In this document: in pieces, positions 1 through 8,456 of the stretch
Numbering within the stretch: the stretch's first letter is position 1
Layout of the letters: each line of letters opens with the position of its first letter
Source of the DNA: an uncultured Eubacterium sp.
GTDB lineage: Bacteria; Bacillota; Clostridia; Lachnospirales; Lachnospiraceae
DNA length: 60,679 bases
Reading direction: 5' to 3'
NCBI GenBank assembly: GCA_900545725.1
Contig: URAI01000006.1
Coordinates: 1 to 60,679, forward strand
Notes under the pieces: model-generated
Databases searched by the model: none
What the model saw: only the letters and a program-made list of their open reading frames with translations
Told to the model about the DNA's origin: nothing
Made by a program: the position numbers and the translations under genes

Positions 1-2
1 CA

Positions 3-68
3 GAACATGACAGGGATATCAATGCCGCGAAAAATATACTGACAGAAGGATTAAGGCAAATAGCATAA
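3..68 (+). CDS. tnpB: TnpB (IS200/IS605 OrfB) transposase, C-terminal fragment
   Basis: Only the last 21 codons are in the window and the 5' part lies outside it. The peptide ends HDRDINAAKNILTEGLRQIA, the conserved C-terminus of IS200/IS605-family TnpB (the RuvC-containing RNA-guided nuclease), where the D of DRD..NAA..I belongs to the last RuvC motif. The stop at 66-68 is followed directly by a typical IS605 right end, which supports the call. Whether the rest of the gene is intact cannot be seen. Confidence 0.85.
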   Translation, partial: EHDRDINAAKNILTEGLRQIA

Positions 69-174
69 AGAAATATATAGGGCAGGGACTGCCCCAATTA
101 ACGCCTGTGGAGATAGTAGGTTACGAGGTCGATGAAGCAGGAAGCCCATTGGCTTAAGACAATGGGTAGTTCAC
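62..174 (+). ncRNA. Candidate omegaRNA (reRNA) scaffold of TnpB
   Basis: In IS200/IS605 elements the 3' end of tnpB and the right end are processed to an omegaRNA whose 3' guide comes from the flanking DNA. The region here has the expected position and ends in the 7-bp hairpin at 145-166. If it is active, the guide would begin at about 175 (ATTATGCAAAG). The 5' boundary is not visible; family knowledge puts the scaffold at roughly 100-150 nt. Confidence 0.6.
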
Positions 175-369
175 ATTATGCAAAGATAATAGCATTTATA
201 TAATAATCAGAATAGTTAGATATGAAGCAGACAGGATTACTTATTGATAAATTATTGTTAATTAATATTTTATCAGTAGATAGTCCTGTTTTTGTTTTAA
301 GAAAGTTTTAAGAAAGTTAAAATATAGTATTGAAATTAGTATTATGATATGTTATATTTTTAACAAAGA

Positions 370-411
370 TTGTACTTGAATTAGAACAAGGTACAAAATT
401 AATGATATGAT
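370..411 (+). promoter_or_regulatory. Inverted repeat and possible promoter upstream of the tpiA leader
   Basis: TTGTACTTG (370-378) and CAAGGTACAA (387-396) form an imperfect dyad (one base missing in the left arm). Just downstream is a TATGAT hexamer at 406-411. The dyad overlaps the expected -35 position, so a repressor or activator operator is possible. No good -35 box is seen at 17-bp spacing, so this is tentative. Confidence 0.35.
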
Positions 412-422
412 ATCAGGGGTAA

Positions 423-627
423 AAGGTCTAGTGTCACATGAGTTTGTTTATAGGTGGGATAATGACCTTGTGCCCTGCCTCGATATGAGCATATAAATAT
501 GCGAATATTGGGAATGGTTCTATGTGCCGGTGGCACAAGTTTAGCACGAACCGGAGCGGAGCGTAGAAGTGGGAGTGTGTAGCATGGAACAATCCGTATA
601 TATCATAGTTGGGGATTTTGTCTCCAA
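423..627 (+). ncRNA. Structured leader or small RNA upstream of tpiA, family not identified
   Basis: This 200-nt stretch is much more GC-rich than the flanking AT-rich DNA and folds well by eye. CTTGTGCC (467-474) pairs with GGCACAAG (532-539). Inside that, CTCGATAT (479-486) pairs with ATATTGGG (505-512), capped by GCATAT (489-494) with ATATGC (497-502). GGTTC (516-520) can pair with GAACC (548-552). A final hairpin GTTGGGGA/TCTCCAAC (about 610-630) lies before the tpiA ribosome binding site. It could be a trans-acting RNA such as 6S or a cis leader; I cannot assign an Rfam family. Confidence 0.45.
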
Positions 628-659
628 CATTATAATATTATATATAGAAAAGGGGATAT

Positions 660-1415
660 ATGATGAGAAGGAAAGTAGTAGCAGGTAACTGGAAGATGAA
701 TCTTACACCTAGTCAGGCAAGGGCATTGGTGGATAAGTTTAAGCCACAGATTGATAATCCTGATGTTGATGTTATATTATGTGTTCCGGGAATTGATATA
801 GTTCCTGTTGCACAGGAGCTTGAGGGTACAGGAGTTTATGTTGGTGCAGAGAATATGTATTATGAAGAAAATGGTGCATATACAGGAGAGCAGTCAGCGG
901 ATATGCTTACAGATGCAGGAGTTTCATATGTAATTCTTGGACATTCAGAAAGACGTCAGTATTTTAACGAAGATGACAGGATAATTAATAAGAAGATTAA
1001 AAAGGCACTGGAGCATGATATTATTCCAATAATATGCTGCGGTGAAACTATTGAGCAAAGAGAAGCCGGAATTACACTTGAATTTGTAAGAATACAGATA
1101 GTTAATGCATTTGCACAGGTATCAAAAGAAGATGCAAAAAGATGTATAGTAGCTTATGAACCTATATGGGCTATAGGAACAGGCCATGTGGCAACAACAG
1201 GTCAGGCACAGGAAGTGTGTGCAGCCATAAGGAAAGATATCAGTGATATATATGATGAGGAGACTGCACAGGCTGTAAGGATTCTTTATGGTGGAAGTGT
1301 GAATATGAGTAATGCAGCAGAGATATTTGCACAGCCTGATATCGATGGTGGTCTTGTGGGGGGCGCAAGCACAAAGCCTGAATTTGCTAATATAGTTAAT
1401 TATCAGGAGAGTTAA
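660..1415 (+). CDS. tpiA: Triose-phosphate isomerase
   Basis: Interconverts dihydroxyacetone phosphate and glyceraldehyde 3-phosphate in cytosolic glycolysis. The 251-aa length is normal for the family. Signature segments are in order: the N-terminal VAGNWKMN with catalytic Lys, YVILGHSERR with the catalytic His, VAYEPIWAIGTG with the catalytic Glu and start of loop 6, and LYGGSV plus GGLVGGAS for the phosphate clamp. The first two codons are both ATG. The AAAGGGG site at 649-655 fits 663 slightly better than 660, so the mature start may be MRRKVV. The gene stands alone, not in a gap-pgk-tpi-gpm cluster, behind the long structured leader at 423-627. Confidence 0.97.
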   Translation: MMRRKVVAGNWKMNLTPSQARALVDKFKPQIDNPDVDVILCVPGIDIVPVAQELEGTGVYVGAENMYYEENGAYTGEQSADMLTDAGVSYVILGHSERRQYFNEDDRIINKKIKKALEHDIIPIICCGETIEQREAGITLEFVRIQIVNAFAQVSKEDAKRCIVAYEPIWAIGTGHVATTGQAQEVCAAIRKDISDIYDEETAQAVRILYGGSVNMSNAAEIFAQPDIDGGLVGGASTKPEFANIVNYQES

Positions 1416-1510
1416 ATCTATGATATATAGCACTATGATACATAGCATGTGCATAAAATATATCAGGGTCGGTAATAAAACAGCCGGTACAGGAAATATG
1501 TCAGATTGAA

Positions 1511-1556
1511 ATAGGGCTACCGCAATCCCACTGGCTTTAGACGGTGGGTAGTTCAC
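1511..1556 (+). mobile_element. Orphan IS200/IS605 right-end hairpin
   Basis: CCCACTG (1527-1533), loop of 8, CGGTGGG (1542-1548), then TAGTTCAC (1549-1556). This matches the terminal hairpin at 145-174 in position, loop (GCTTTAGA versus GCTTAAGA) and 3' tail. The stem differs at two base pairs, and both changes keep pairing (T-A to C-G and T-A to T-G). No transposase is attached: the element sits 95 bp behind tpiA. It is either a solo right-end remnant or an independent structured end. Confidence 0.65.
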
Positions 1557-1623
1557 TAATGTCTATGATGATGTGTATAATTGGGTATGAACATTAATAT
1601 ATATATATTAATGTTCATGACAC

Positions 1624-1740
1624 ATTGATTAACAATGTATCATATGATTAACAATACATCGGATTATTAGTGATTAACAATGTATCATATGATTAGCAAT
1701 ACATCAGATTATTAATGATTAACAATATATCGGATTATAT
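1624..1740 (+). repeat. AT-rich tandem repeat array, about 45-bp unit
   Basis: The motif GATTAACAAT recurs five times (one copy GATTAGCAAT), alternately followed by GTATCATAT and ACATCGGATTATTA. This builds about two and a half copies of a 45-bp unit. It ends 14 bp before the -35 box of the tRNA-Leu promoter. No coding potential is seen. Confidence 0.7.
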
Positions 1741-1753
1741 AGCAGATTATTAG

Positions 1754-1782
1754 TTGACATCTATTTAAGATGTTGATATAAT
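1754..1782 (+). promoter_or_regulatory. Sigma-A promoter of tRNA-Leu
   Basis: Perfect consensus TTGACA (1754-1759), 17-bp spacer and TATAAT (1777-1782), 36 bp before the mature tRNA 5' end. Confidence 0.85.
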
Positions 1783-1817
1783 ATAATAGTTGCATATTTA
1801 ATGCAACTAATTAAAAA

Positions 1818-1897
1818 GCGGATGTGGCGGAACTGGCAGACGCGCTAGACTTAGGATCTAGTTCGAGAGAGTGCAGGTTCGATTCCTGTCATCCGCA
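1818..1897 (+). tRNA. tRNA-Leu (anticodon UAG)
   Basis: The acceptor strands GCGGATG (1818-1824) and CATCCGC (1890-1896) pair perfectly with discriminator A at 1897. The anticodon arm CTAGA / CTTAGGA / TCTAG gives anticodon TAG. The variable arm is longer than in class I tRNAs, as expected for Leu. The T arm carries TTCGATT. CCA is not encoded; the next bases are TGG. Confidence 0.95.
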
Positions 1898-1902
1898 TGG
1901 TA

Positions 1903-1934
1903 ACCGATTCGGAATATACCGAGTCGGTTTTTTT
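1903..1934 (+). terminator. Intrinsic terminator after tRNA-Leu
   Basis: ACCGATTCGG (1903-1912), 6-nt loop, CCGAGTCGGT (1919-1928), continuing into a T run to 1934. Confidence 0.9.
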
Positions 1935-2031
1935 ACAGTTTTATTATATAGTAAAATTATTGTTTTTAAACAGATGATATGTTATTATAAAATAAAAATA
2001 TAAACAGAGTCTGATTTTAATGGAGGGGAAT

Positions 2032-3321
2032 ATGAATAAGAGTTTTTCAAAGGCAGCGGTTGATGAAAAAAATAAAGACTGCGCCTGGCTTTTAAAAAGA
2101 CAGAAAGATATGTATGTGATATCCGGTGATAACAGGTCACAATTTGAAAGAGATTATACAAGGATATTACATTCTAATTCTTTCAGACGTATGAAGCACA
2201 AGACGCAGGTGTTCTTTAATGTGGAGAATGATCATATATGTACAAGAATGGAACATGTACTTCATGTGGAATCTGTAAGTCATTCCATTGCACAGGCGTT
2301 AGGATTAAACTGTGAGCTTACGCAGGCAATAGCCATAGGACATGACCTTGGCCATACTCCATTTGGACATGTAGGCGAACGTATACTGAATAACCTTGCT
2401 GTAAATGGTATAGTTGAAAATGATGAGACTATTGTTAAAGGTTTTTCATGGGAACACCTTAAGAATCTTAATGGAGAGGCATACTTCTGGCATGAAAGAA
2501 ATAGCTTAAGAATGGTTGATAAGCTGGATCTGCTTGCAGATGATACAGGAAAAGAGCGTAATCTTAATCTTACATTTGCAGTCAGGGATGGAATTATATC
2601 ACATTGCGGAGAATTAAAGACAGTATCCCTAAAACCCAGAAACAATAAAAAGATAGACCTTTACGGGGATTTTATAAGAAGCGGACAATTTGAACCGGCT
2701 ACATGGGAAGGGTGTGCAGTTAAAATAGCAGACAAGATTGCATATCTTGGAAGAGATATAGAAGATGCCATACGTCTTAAATTTATAACGGCTCAGGATC
2801 TTGAAGAATTAAAGGATATAGCAGATGAGAATATAGTTATGAACACTACTACGCTTATGCACCGCATGATTGTGGATATAAGCCGTGAAAGTTCACCTGA
2901 ATGTGGAATAGTTCTTGGTGATGATAATAAAAAGCTTATTGATGACGTTTTAAAATTTAATAATCTTCATATATATCAGAGTAGTAAGTTTCTTGCATAT
3001 AAGGATTATTGCAAGATGATTCTTTCATGGATATTCAGAAATCTTGCCGTATTATATGATTACGATAAGACGATAAAAAATATAGAGTCGCTGCCATATG
3101 AGATATTAAGGGATAGCTTTCTTGACTGGATATATACATATACGGAAATTGATTATATACCTGAAGATAAGACAGATAAGTATAAAAGATTTAAAAATGA
3201 TAAGATATATGGAAAACTTGAAAACAGGGATGTGTATATACAGGCGGTCATTGATTATATATCTGGAATGACAGATAATTATGCAATTAAGGTGTTTAAG
3301 GAATTTATAACATTTGAATAA
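2032..3321 (+). CDS. dgt: dGTPase-family dNTP triphosphohydrolase (HD domain)
   Basis: Predicted to hydrolyse dNTPs (classically dGTP) to the deoxynucleoside plus tripolyphosphate. The HD-domain metal ligands are visible: the H of RMEHVLHVESVSHSIA and the HD of AIAIGHDLGHTPFGHVGE. They follow the family N-terminal motif RDYTRILHSNSFRRMKHKTQVF. The protein is about 429 aa. An ATG at 2020 is also open, but TGGAGGGG (2021-2028) sits between the two ATGs and fits 2032. The gene stands alone between the tRNA terminator and the small-protein/P-ATPase pair. Substrate specificity within the family cannot be read from sequence. Confidence 0.88.
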   Translation: MNKSFSKAAVDEKNKDCAWLLKRQKDMYVISGDNRSQFERDYTRILHSNSFRRMKHKTQVFFNVENDHICTRMEHVLHVESVSHSIAQALGLNCELTQAIAIGHDLGHTPFGHVGERILNNLAVNGIVENDETIVKGFSWEHLKNLNGEAYFWHERNSLRMVDKLDLLADDTGKERNLNLTFAVRDGIISHCGELKTVSLKPRNNKKIDLYGDFIRSGQFEPATWEGCAVKIADKIAYLGRDIEDAIRLKFITAQDLEELKDIADENIVMNTTTLMHRMIVDISRESSPECGIVLGDDNKKLIDDVLKFNNLHIYQSSKFLAYKDYCKMILSWIFRNLAVLYDYDKTIKNIESLPYEILRDSFLDWIYTYTEIDYIPEDKTDKYKRFKNDKIYGKLENRDVYIQAVIDYISGMTDNYAIKVFKEFITFE

Positions 3322-3508
3322 CAGCCGGTATCGTGGCTTTGTGCTTTTGCAGCAGAATTTAATAATTTTACAAAGAGTCATGTAAGTATCATTAGCATTA
3401 TTATATATGAGTGTTCAACATAGAAGTTATTGAGAAACTTTATCATGTATATTTTGGATAATGTGATATAATGTTATGAAATTAAAGTTAATCAAAGGAG
3501 GCATTTTT

Positions 3509-3811
3509 ATGTTTAATTTAAAAAATATCAAATGGGACAAGGTAGGTTTATTCGGAGCAGGTGTATTATTTGGTACAGCCGGCATCAAGGCATTATCAAG
3601 CAAGGATGCCAAGAATGTATATACAAAGGGTACAGCAGCTGTATTAAGAGCTAAGGAATGTGTTATGAAGACAGCTACAGTTCTTCAGGAAAATGTTGAG
3701 GATATCTATTCAGATGCCAAGAATATCAATGAAGAGCGTGCTGCACAGGAGGCAGAATATGAAGATGTTACTTTAACTGAGGATGATGATGAGGAAGAAG
3801 TAACAGAATAA
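3509..3811 (+). CDS. Small protein paired with the metal P-type ATPase (DUF6110-like)
   Basis: About 100 aa. A single hydrophobic glycine-rich segment near the N-terminus (GLFGAGVLFGTAGIKAL, about residues 13-29) precedes an amphipathic helical region with Lys/Ala and a very acidic tail (EDDDEEEVTE). AAAGGAGG at 3494-3501 lies 7 nt before this ATG, so it is preferred over the upstream ATG at 3476. The gene ends 18 bp before the P-type ATPase, which indicates a two-gene operon. Small proteins of this look accompany heavy-metal ATPases in Lachnospiraceae. Its role (assembly, regulation or metal delivery at the membrane) is inference. Confidence 0.75.
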   Translation: MFNLKNIKWDKVGLFGAGVLFGTAGIKALSSKDAKNVYTKGTAAVLRAKECVMKTATVLQENVEDIYSDAKNINEERAAQEAEYEDVTLTEDDDEEEVTE

Positions 3812-3829
3812 TAAGGAAAGCCGGGGTAG

Positions 3830-5911
3830 ATGAATATGAAGTTCATGATATTACATGAAAATAAAGGAACTATGAGAGTTCATTTTGCCCAAAGCAGGAT
3901 GAGTTTTAAACAGGCAGATATACTTTTATATTATCTGCATGAAAATAAAAATATTACATTTGCAAAGGTATACGAGCGTACAGCGGATGCAACAATTAAA
4001 TATGTTGGCAGAAGAGCTGATATAATAAGACTTTTACAGACATTTCATTATAATGAGGTGGAGGTTCCAAAAGGACTTATAGAGAATTCGGGAAGAGAGC
4101 AGAATTCAATATATCAGGAAAAGCTTGTTAATAAGATTGTATTAAGATGTGCAAGTAAGCTGTTTATTCCATATCCGTTAAGGGCATGCATAACAACAGT
4201 AAAGTCAGTTAAATATATTTCTAAAGGAATATCAACACTGTTAAAGGGTAAGATTGAAGTTCCGGTACTTGATGCTACAGCTATTGGTGTATCAGTCATA
4301 AGAGGTGATTATGATACAGCTGGTTCAGTTATGTTCTTACTTGGAATAGGTGAGCTGTTAGAGGAATGGACACATAAACGTTCAGTTGATGACCTTGCAA
4401 GGACTATGTCACTTAATGTGGGCAAAGTATGGTTAAAGACAGAAGACCAGCAGGTGCTTGTATCGTCGCAGGAGATTAAGGCAGGTGACCAGGTAATTGT
4501 ACATATGGGTAATATTATTCCATTTGACGGTGTGGTAACTGCTGGAGAGGCGATGGTCAATCAGGCTTCACTTACAGGTGAATCTGAACCAGTTAGAAGA
4601 ATAAGCGGTAATTCAGTATTTGCAGGAACTGTGGTTGAAGAAGGCGAGCTTACTTTACTTGTCAAAGAAACTGGTGGAAAGACTAAGTTTGAAAAGATTG
4701 TAACAATGATAGAAGAAACTGAAAAGCTTAAGTCACAGATGGAGAGCAAGGCAGAGCATATTGCAGATAAGCTTGTTCCTTATACATTAGGTGGTACAGC
4801 GCTTACATATCTTCTTACAAGAAATGTTACAAAGGCTTTGTCTGTGCTTATGGTTGATTTTTCATGTGCATTAAAGCTGGCTATGCCTGTATCGGTCCTT
4901 TCAGCTATAAGAGAAGCGGGATTGTATAATATAACAGTTAAAGGCGGCAGGTTCCTCGAGCAGGTTGCAGAGGCTGACACTATTGTATTTGACAAGACAG
5001 GTACACTTACTAAAGCTACACCGAGAGTTGTTAAGGTTGTGTCATTTAATGATACTAATCCGGAAGAACTTCTTCGTATATCAGCATGTTTAGAAGAGCA
5101 TTTCCCTCATTCAATGGCAAAGGCAGTTGTTGAGGCAGCCAGGGAAAGACATCTTGACCATGAGGAGATGCATTCAAAAGTAGAATATATAGTAGCTCAT
5201 GGAATCTCTACTACAATCAATGGCAAAAAGGCTGTAATTGGAAGTTCTCATTTTGTATTTGAGGATGAAAAATGTATTGTACCAGAGGATAAGAAGGCTT
5301 TATTTGCACATCTTCCATCACATTGTTCACAGCTGTATCTTGCAATTGAAAATGTTCTGGCAGCGGTTATCTGCATAGAAGACCCGTTAAGGGAAGAGGC
5401 AGAGGCGGTTATTACTTCACTCAAGAAGTCAGGAATAAGTAAGGTTGTTATGATGACGGGCGACAGTGAGCGTACTGCGAGAGCTATTGCAAAGCGTGTA
5501 GGTGTTGATGAATATTATTCAGAAGTTCTTCCTGAGGATAAGGCAAGATTTGTTGAAAATGAAAAGAAGCAGGGAAGAAAGGTTATCATGGTTGGTGATG
5601 GAATTAACGATTCGCCTGCATTATCAGCAGCAGATGTCGGTATAGCAATAAGTGATGGTGCAGAGATTGCGAGGGAAATAGCAGATATTACTATTTCAGC
5701 AGATGATTTGTATCAGCTTGTTACATTAAAGCTTATCAGTGATGGACTGATGAAGAGAATTAAAAAGAATTACAGAACTATAGTCGGATTTAATACAGGA
5801 CTTATAGCTGCCGGTGTTACGGGCTTGATACAGCCTACAACATCAGCTTTATTGCATAACAGTTCCACACTTTTGATAGGACTTAAGAGTATGCAGAATA
5901 TTATTCAGTAA
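3830..5911 (+). CDS. P1B-type metal-translocating P-type ATPase with non-canonical CPx motif
   Basis: A membrane ATPase of 693 aa, expected to export a transition metal. An N-terminal HMA-like fold (residues 1-75) lacks CxxC. The actuator motif SLTGESEP is at 247-254, phosphorylation loop FDKTGTLT at 387-394, N-domain EEHFPHSMAKAV at 422-433, and hinge MVGDGINDSPAL at 587-598. The transmembrane metal site, usually CPC, reads DFSCALKLAMP (343-353), so the first Cys and the Pro are replaced. The HFPHS form of the HP motif and the FSC site point to a non-copper subgroup (Mn, Fe or Zn possible). The start at 3830 follows CCGGGG. It is translated just after the small acidic protein. Confidence 0.9.
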   Translation: MNMKFMILHENKGTMRVHFAQSRMSFKQADILLYYLHENKNITFAKVYERTADATIKYVGRRADIIRLLQTFHYNEVEVPKGLIENSGREQNSIYQEKLVNKIVLRCASKLFIPYPLRACITTVKSVKYISKGISTLLKGKIEVPVLDATAIGVSVIRGDYDTAGSVMFLLGIGELLEEWTHKRSVDDLARTMSLNVGKVWLKTEDQQVLVSSQEIKAGDQVIVHMGNIIPFDGVVTAGEAMVNQASLTGESEPVRRISGNSVFAGTVVEEGELTLLVKETGGKTKFEKIVTMIEETEKLKSQMESKAEHIADKLVPYTLGGTALTYLLTRNVTKALSVLMVDFSCALKLAMPVSVLSAIREAGLYNITVKGGRFLEQVAEADTIVFDKTGTLTKATPRVVKVVSFNDTNPEELLRISACLEEHFPHSMAKAVVEAARERHLDHEEMHSKVEYIVAHGISTTINGKKAVIGSSHFVFEDEKCIVPEDKKALFAHLPSHCSQLYLAIENVLAAVICIEDPLREEAEAVITSLKKSGISKVVMMTGDSERTARAIAKRVGVDEYYSEVLPEDKARFVENEKKQGRKVIMVGDGINDSPALSAADVGIAISDGAEIAREIADITISADDLYQLVTLKLISDGLMKRIKKNYRTIVGFNTGLIAAGVTGLIQPTTSALLHNSSTLLIGLKSMQNIIQ

Positions 5912-6167
5912 TAGTATCTGTATTAAAATATAAGTTGAAGCATATGAAATTATAAGCATATGGTAATAATTCGTGTTTTATATGGGAATTTAACATAGAT
6001 TTTTATATAAATGCATGTGATTGTACAATAGCTTGTAATTTTGTATGCTTTTTTACTTTTAAGTCATCTTTTATATATTACCAACAGACATAAAAGAGTA
6101 TTGCGGACAGTAGTAAGAAAATGGTAAAATTATATAAGAGGATGTAGAACAGGAGGATAAATTAAAT

Positions 6168-8456
6168 ATGCTAAGAAGAAAAAAATTGTATACAGTATGT
6201 ATCTCATGTATTCTTGCATTTGTAATGATATTTACATCAGCAGGTTTCGGAAATACAGTATACGGAAACGAAGCTGAAAATGTGTCATATGAAGGGGAAG
6301 TACAGACTAAAGCAGATAATGCTGGCACACTTAAGCCAATGATACAAAAGACGGAGATTGTAGATTCGGCATATGAAGCAGATAATGAAAGAGAGAGTAT
6401 TGCAAGACTGTATTCAGCTTCATCAGAATGGTCTAAGTATTCAAGTGATTATTATTATAATATGCTCGCAGATAATGAGAAGATATTATATGACAGACTT
6501 GAGGCATCTGTTTTAAAATATGCAGAGTCATCAGATAATGTATCAAATGTAAAATTCGGTAATGAATATTATACAGATAATGTAGATTGTAAGGATCTTG
6601 AGCTTACTAACGAAAGGGTACAGTTTGTTGTAGAATTGTTCTATCAGACAGAATCACAGTATTTCTTTTTGAAAAATGAATGGTCTGTAAGCAAGACTTC
6701 TGATGGAAGGGTTGTTGCAGCAGCTATTGCAGTATATGATGAGTTTACTAATGGAGCTGCACGTCAGGCATATATAAGACAATTTAATAGTGTGATAGAT
6801 GCGTGGTCAGAGCAGGCACAGATGGCAGAGGATACATATGGAAGGGTTAAGATAATCCATAATCTCATATGTGGAAATGTCACATATCAGGCTGGTAATT
6901 TTGACCAAAGTGCGGCAAGTGCATTATTAGATTATGGAGTATTTGACATGAATACAGTATGTGCCGGATATGCAAAGGCTTTCCAGATATTATGTAATGG
7001 ACTTGGAATTGATACAATAATAACTGTAAGTGCTACACATGCATGGAATTGTGTTAATATCGACGGCTGCTGGTATATAACTGACTGTACTTATGATAAG
7101 AGCTTTTATGAGTATGGTAAGTCGCCATATCTTGCCATAAGTCAGGCAACTTTAAGAGATGTAAGTAATTATGATTCAGCACATGATGTAAGGGAAGACT
7201 GGAAACTATATCAGCCATTGTGTCTTTATGATTACGGCAGAGAGAATAAGGAGGTTTCATGGGATATAGGTAAAAATATTACAGCCACACTTGATAGTGA
7301 CGGTGTTCTTACGGTGGCAGGAATCGGTGGAACTTATGATTATGAAGAGGGTGAATCTCCTATAAGCGGTTGTGAATATATTTATGGGATTAATAAGGTT
7401 GTAGTACAGTCAGGTATTACAAGGCTTGGAAGGTATGTATTTACCGGTGGTTATTTTGACACAATAGAATTGCCTGATACACTTACTATATGGTCAGATA
7501 AAGCATTTTCTAATTGTGAAAATGTTGTCAATATAATTAATAACAGCAGTCTTAAGAAGAGTTTTACTATATTTGGGGACGAGTATAGTGAATATGACTG
7601 GAAGGATATTAATACAGGTAATAAAGTAACTGAAATTCCTGAACATTCATCAGTACAGAGAATACAGAATATAGCTGCAGAAGGAATAACACTTAATTAT
7701 GATAATGCACAGCTGGTGCCAGGGGATGTATTACAGCTTACAGCTATAGTTAATCCTGATAATGCAACAGTGAAGGATATTACATGGACAAGCTCTAATC
7801 CGGCTGTAGCCGATGTTGATGAAAATGGTCTTGTAAATGCATATACTCAGGGAAGTACACAGATAATAGTACAATGTGGAGATGTAACCGCCATATGTGA
7901 TATTACAGTATATATACCTGATGCATCACTATATGAATTTAAACAGGGTGATGATGGTAACTGGTACATGTTTGTTGATGGTGATATTGATTATGATTAT
8001 ACCGGAATGGCTCTAAATGATTATGGCTGGTGGATGCTTACGAATGGAACAGTAGATTTTACATATACCGGAATGGCATTAAATGATTATGGCTGGTGGT
8101 ATATAACGAATGGAGCGTTAGACCTTACATATACTGGAATGGCATTAAATGATTATGGCTGGTGGTATATAACGAATGGAGCGTTAGATCTTACATATAC
8201 CGGAATGGCATTAAATGAGTACGGCTGGTGGTATATGACTAAGGGAATGGTAGATTATACATATAATGACTTAGGGTTAAATAAATATGGCTGGTGGAAG
8301 ATAACGAATGGAGCGTTGGATCTTGGATATAATAGTCTTTCAGAAAATGAATATGGTTTATGGAAGGTTACTAACGGAACAGTAGATTTTGGATTTAATG
8401 GTCAGATTGAATATGAAGGAATTGTATATAATATTGTAAATGGACATGCAGAATAG
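6168..8456 (+). CDS. Secreted transglutaminase-like surface protein with Ig-like domain and GWW repeats
   Basis: 762 aa with a signal peptide (residues 1-34: KK-rich start, hydrophobic core, cleavage near VYGNE). A transglutaminase-like core spans about 220-315 with the Cys-His-Asp triad visible as VCAGYAKAF (C265), THAWNCV (H291) and WYITDCTYD (D306). A leucine-rich BspA-like stretch lies at about 400-470 (LPDTLTIWSDKAFSNCENV). A Big_2-type Ig domain covers about 510-590 (ITWTSSNPAVADVDENGLV). The C-terminus has seven to eight 22-residue repeats. AGGAGG at 6151-6156 fixes the start. Transglutaminase-like enzymes act as cysteine proteases or crosslinkers, and the repeats probably hold the protein on the cell wall. 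The gene is monocistronic. Confidence 0.9.
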   Translation: MLRRKKLYTVCISCILAFVMIFTSAGFGNTVYGNEAENVSYEGEVQTKADNAGTLKPMIQKTEIVDSAYEADNERESIARLYSASSEWSKYSSDYYYNMLADNEKILYDRLEASVLKYAESSDNVSNVKFGNEYYTDNVDCKDLELTNERVQFVVELFYQTESQYFFLKNEWSVSKTSDGRVVAAAIAVYDEFTNGAARQAYIRQFNSVIDAWSEQAQMAEDTYGRVKIIHNLICGNVTYQAGNFDQSAASALLDYGVFDMNTVCAGYAKAFQILCNGLGIDTIITVSATHAWNCVNIDGCWYITDCTYDKSFYEYGKSPYLAISQATLRDVSNYDSAHDVREDWKLYQPLCLYDYGRENKEVSWDIGKNITATLDSDGVLTVAGIGGTYDYEEGESPISGCEYIYGINKVVVQSGITRLGRYVFTGGYFDTIELPDTLTIWSDKAFSNCENVVNIINNSSLKKSFTIFGDEYSEYDWKDINTGNKVTEIPEHSSVQRIQNIAAEGITLNYDNAQLVPGDVLQLTAIVNPDNATVKDITWTSSNPAVADVDENGLVNAYTQGSTQIIVQCGDVTAICDITVYIPDASLYEFKQGDDGNWYMFVDGDIDYDYTGMALNDYGWWMLTNGTVDFTYTGMALNDYGWWYITNGALDLTYTGMALNDYGWWYITNGALDLTYTGMALNEYGWWYMTKGMVDYTYNDLGLNKYGWWKITNGALDLGYNSLSENEYGLWKVTNGTVDFGFNGQIEYEGIVYNIVNGHAE
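7932..8453 (+). repeat. 66-bp in-frame repeats encoding GWW cell-wall-binding motif
   Basis: The unit reads YTGMALNDYGWWYITNGALD plus two residues. Copies 3 and 4 are almost identical at DNA level, whereas the first and last units have diverged, so the array grew by recent internal duplication. Aromatic GWW(Y/K) and NG(A/T)(L/V)D positions are kept in all central copies. Confidence 0.9.

Larger units (their letters stand above)
1..174 (+). mobile_element. IS200/IS605-family element, right end
   Basis: After the tnpB stop come a GC-richer stretch (90-145, including GCCTGTGGAGATAG) and a terminal hairpin, CCCATTG (145-151), 8-nt loop, CAATGGG (160-166), followed by TAGTTCAC (167-174). This arrangement is the familiar right end of IS605-type elements in Clostridia. 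Such elements transpose as single strands and leave no target duplication, so the boundary at about 174 is inferred from the second, orphan copy at 1511-1556, which ends with the same TAGTTCAC. Confidence 0.8.

Noticed and set aside
1122..1556. Long open frame on the minus strand over the tpiA end
   Set aside because: Cys/Ile/Tyr-rich shadow of tpiA with no ribosome site or family features.
2280..2645. 121-codon minus-strand frame in the dGTPase gene
   Set aside because: Antisense shadow of the HD-domain coding region.
7932..8453. CRISPR-like regular repeats
   Set aside because: The period is 66 bp, in frame, with no unique spacers; it encodes protein repeats. No CRISPR array was seen elsewhere in the window.
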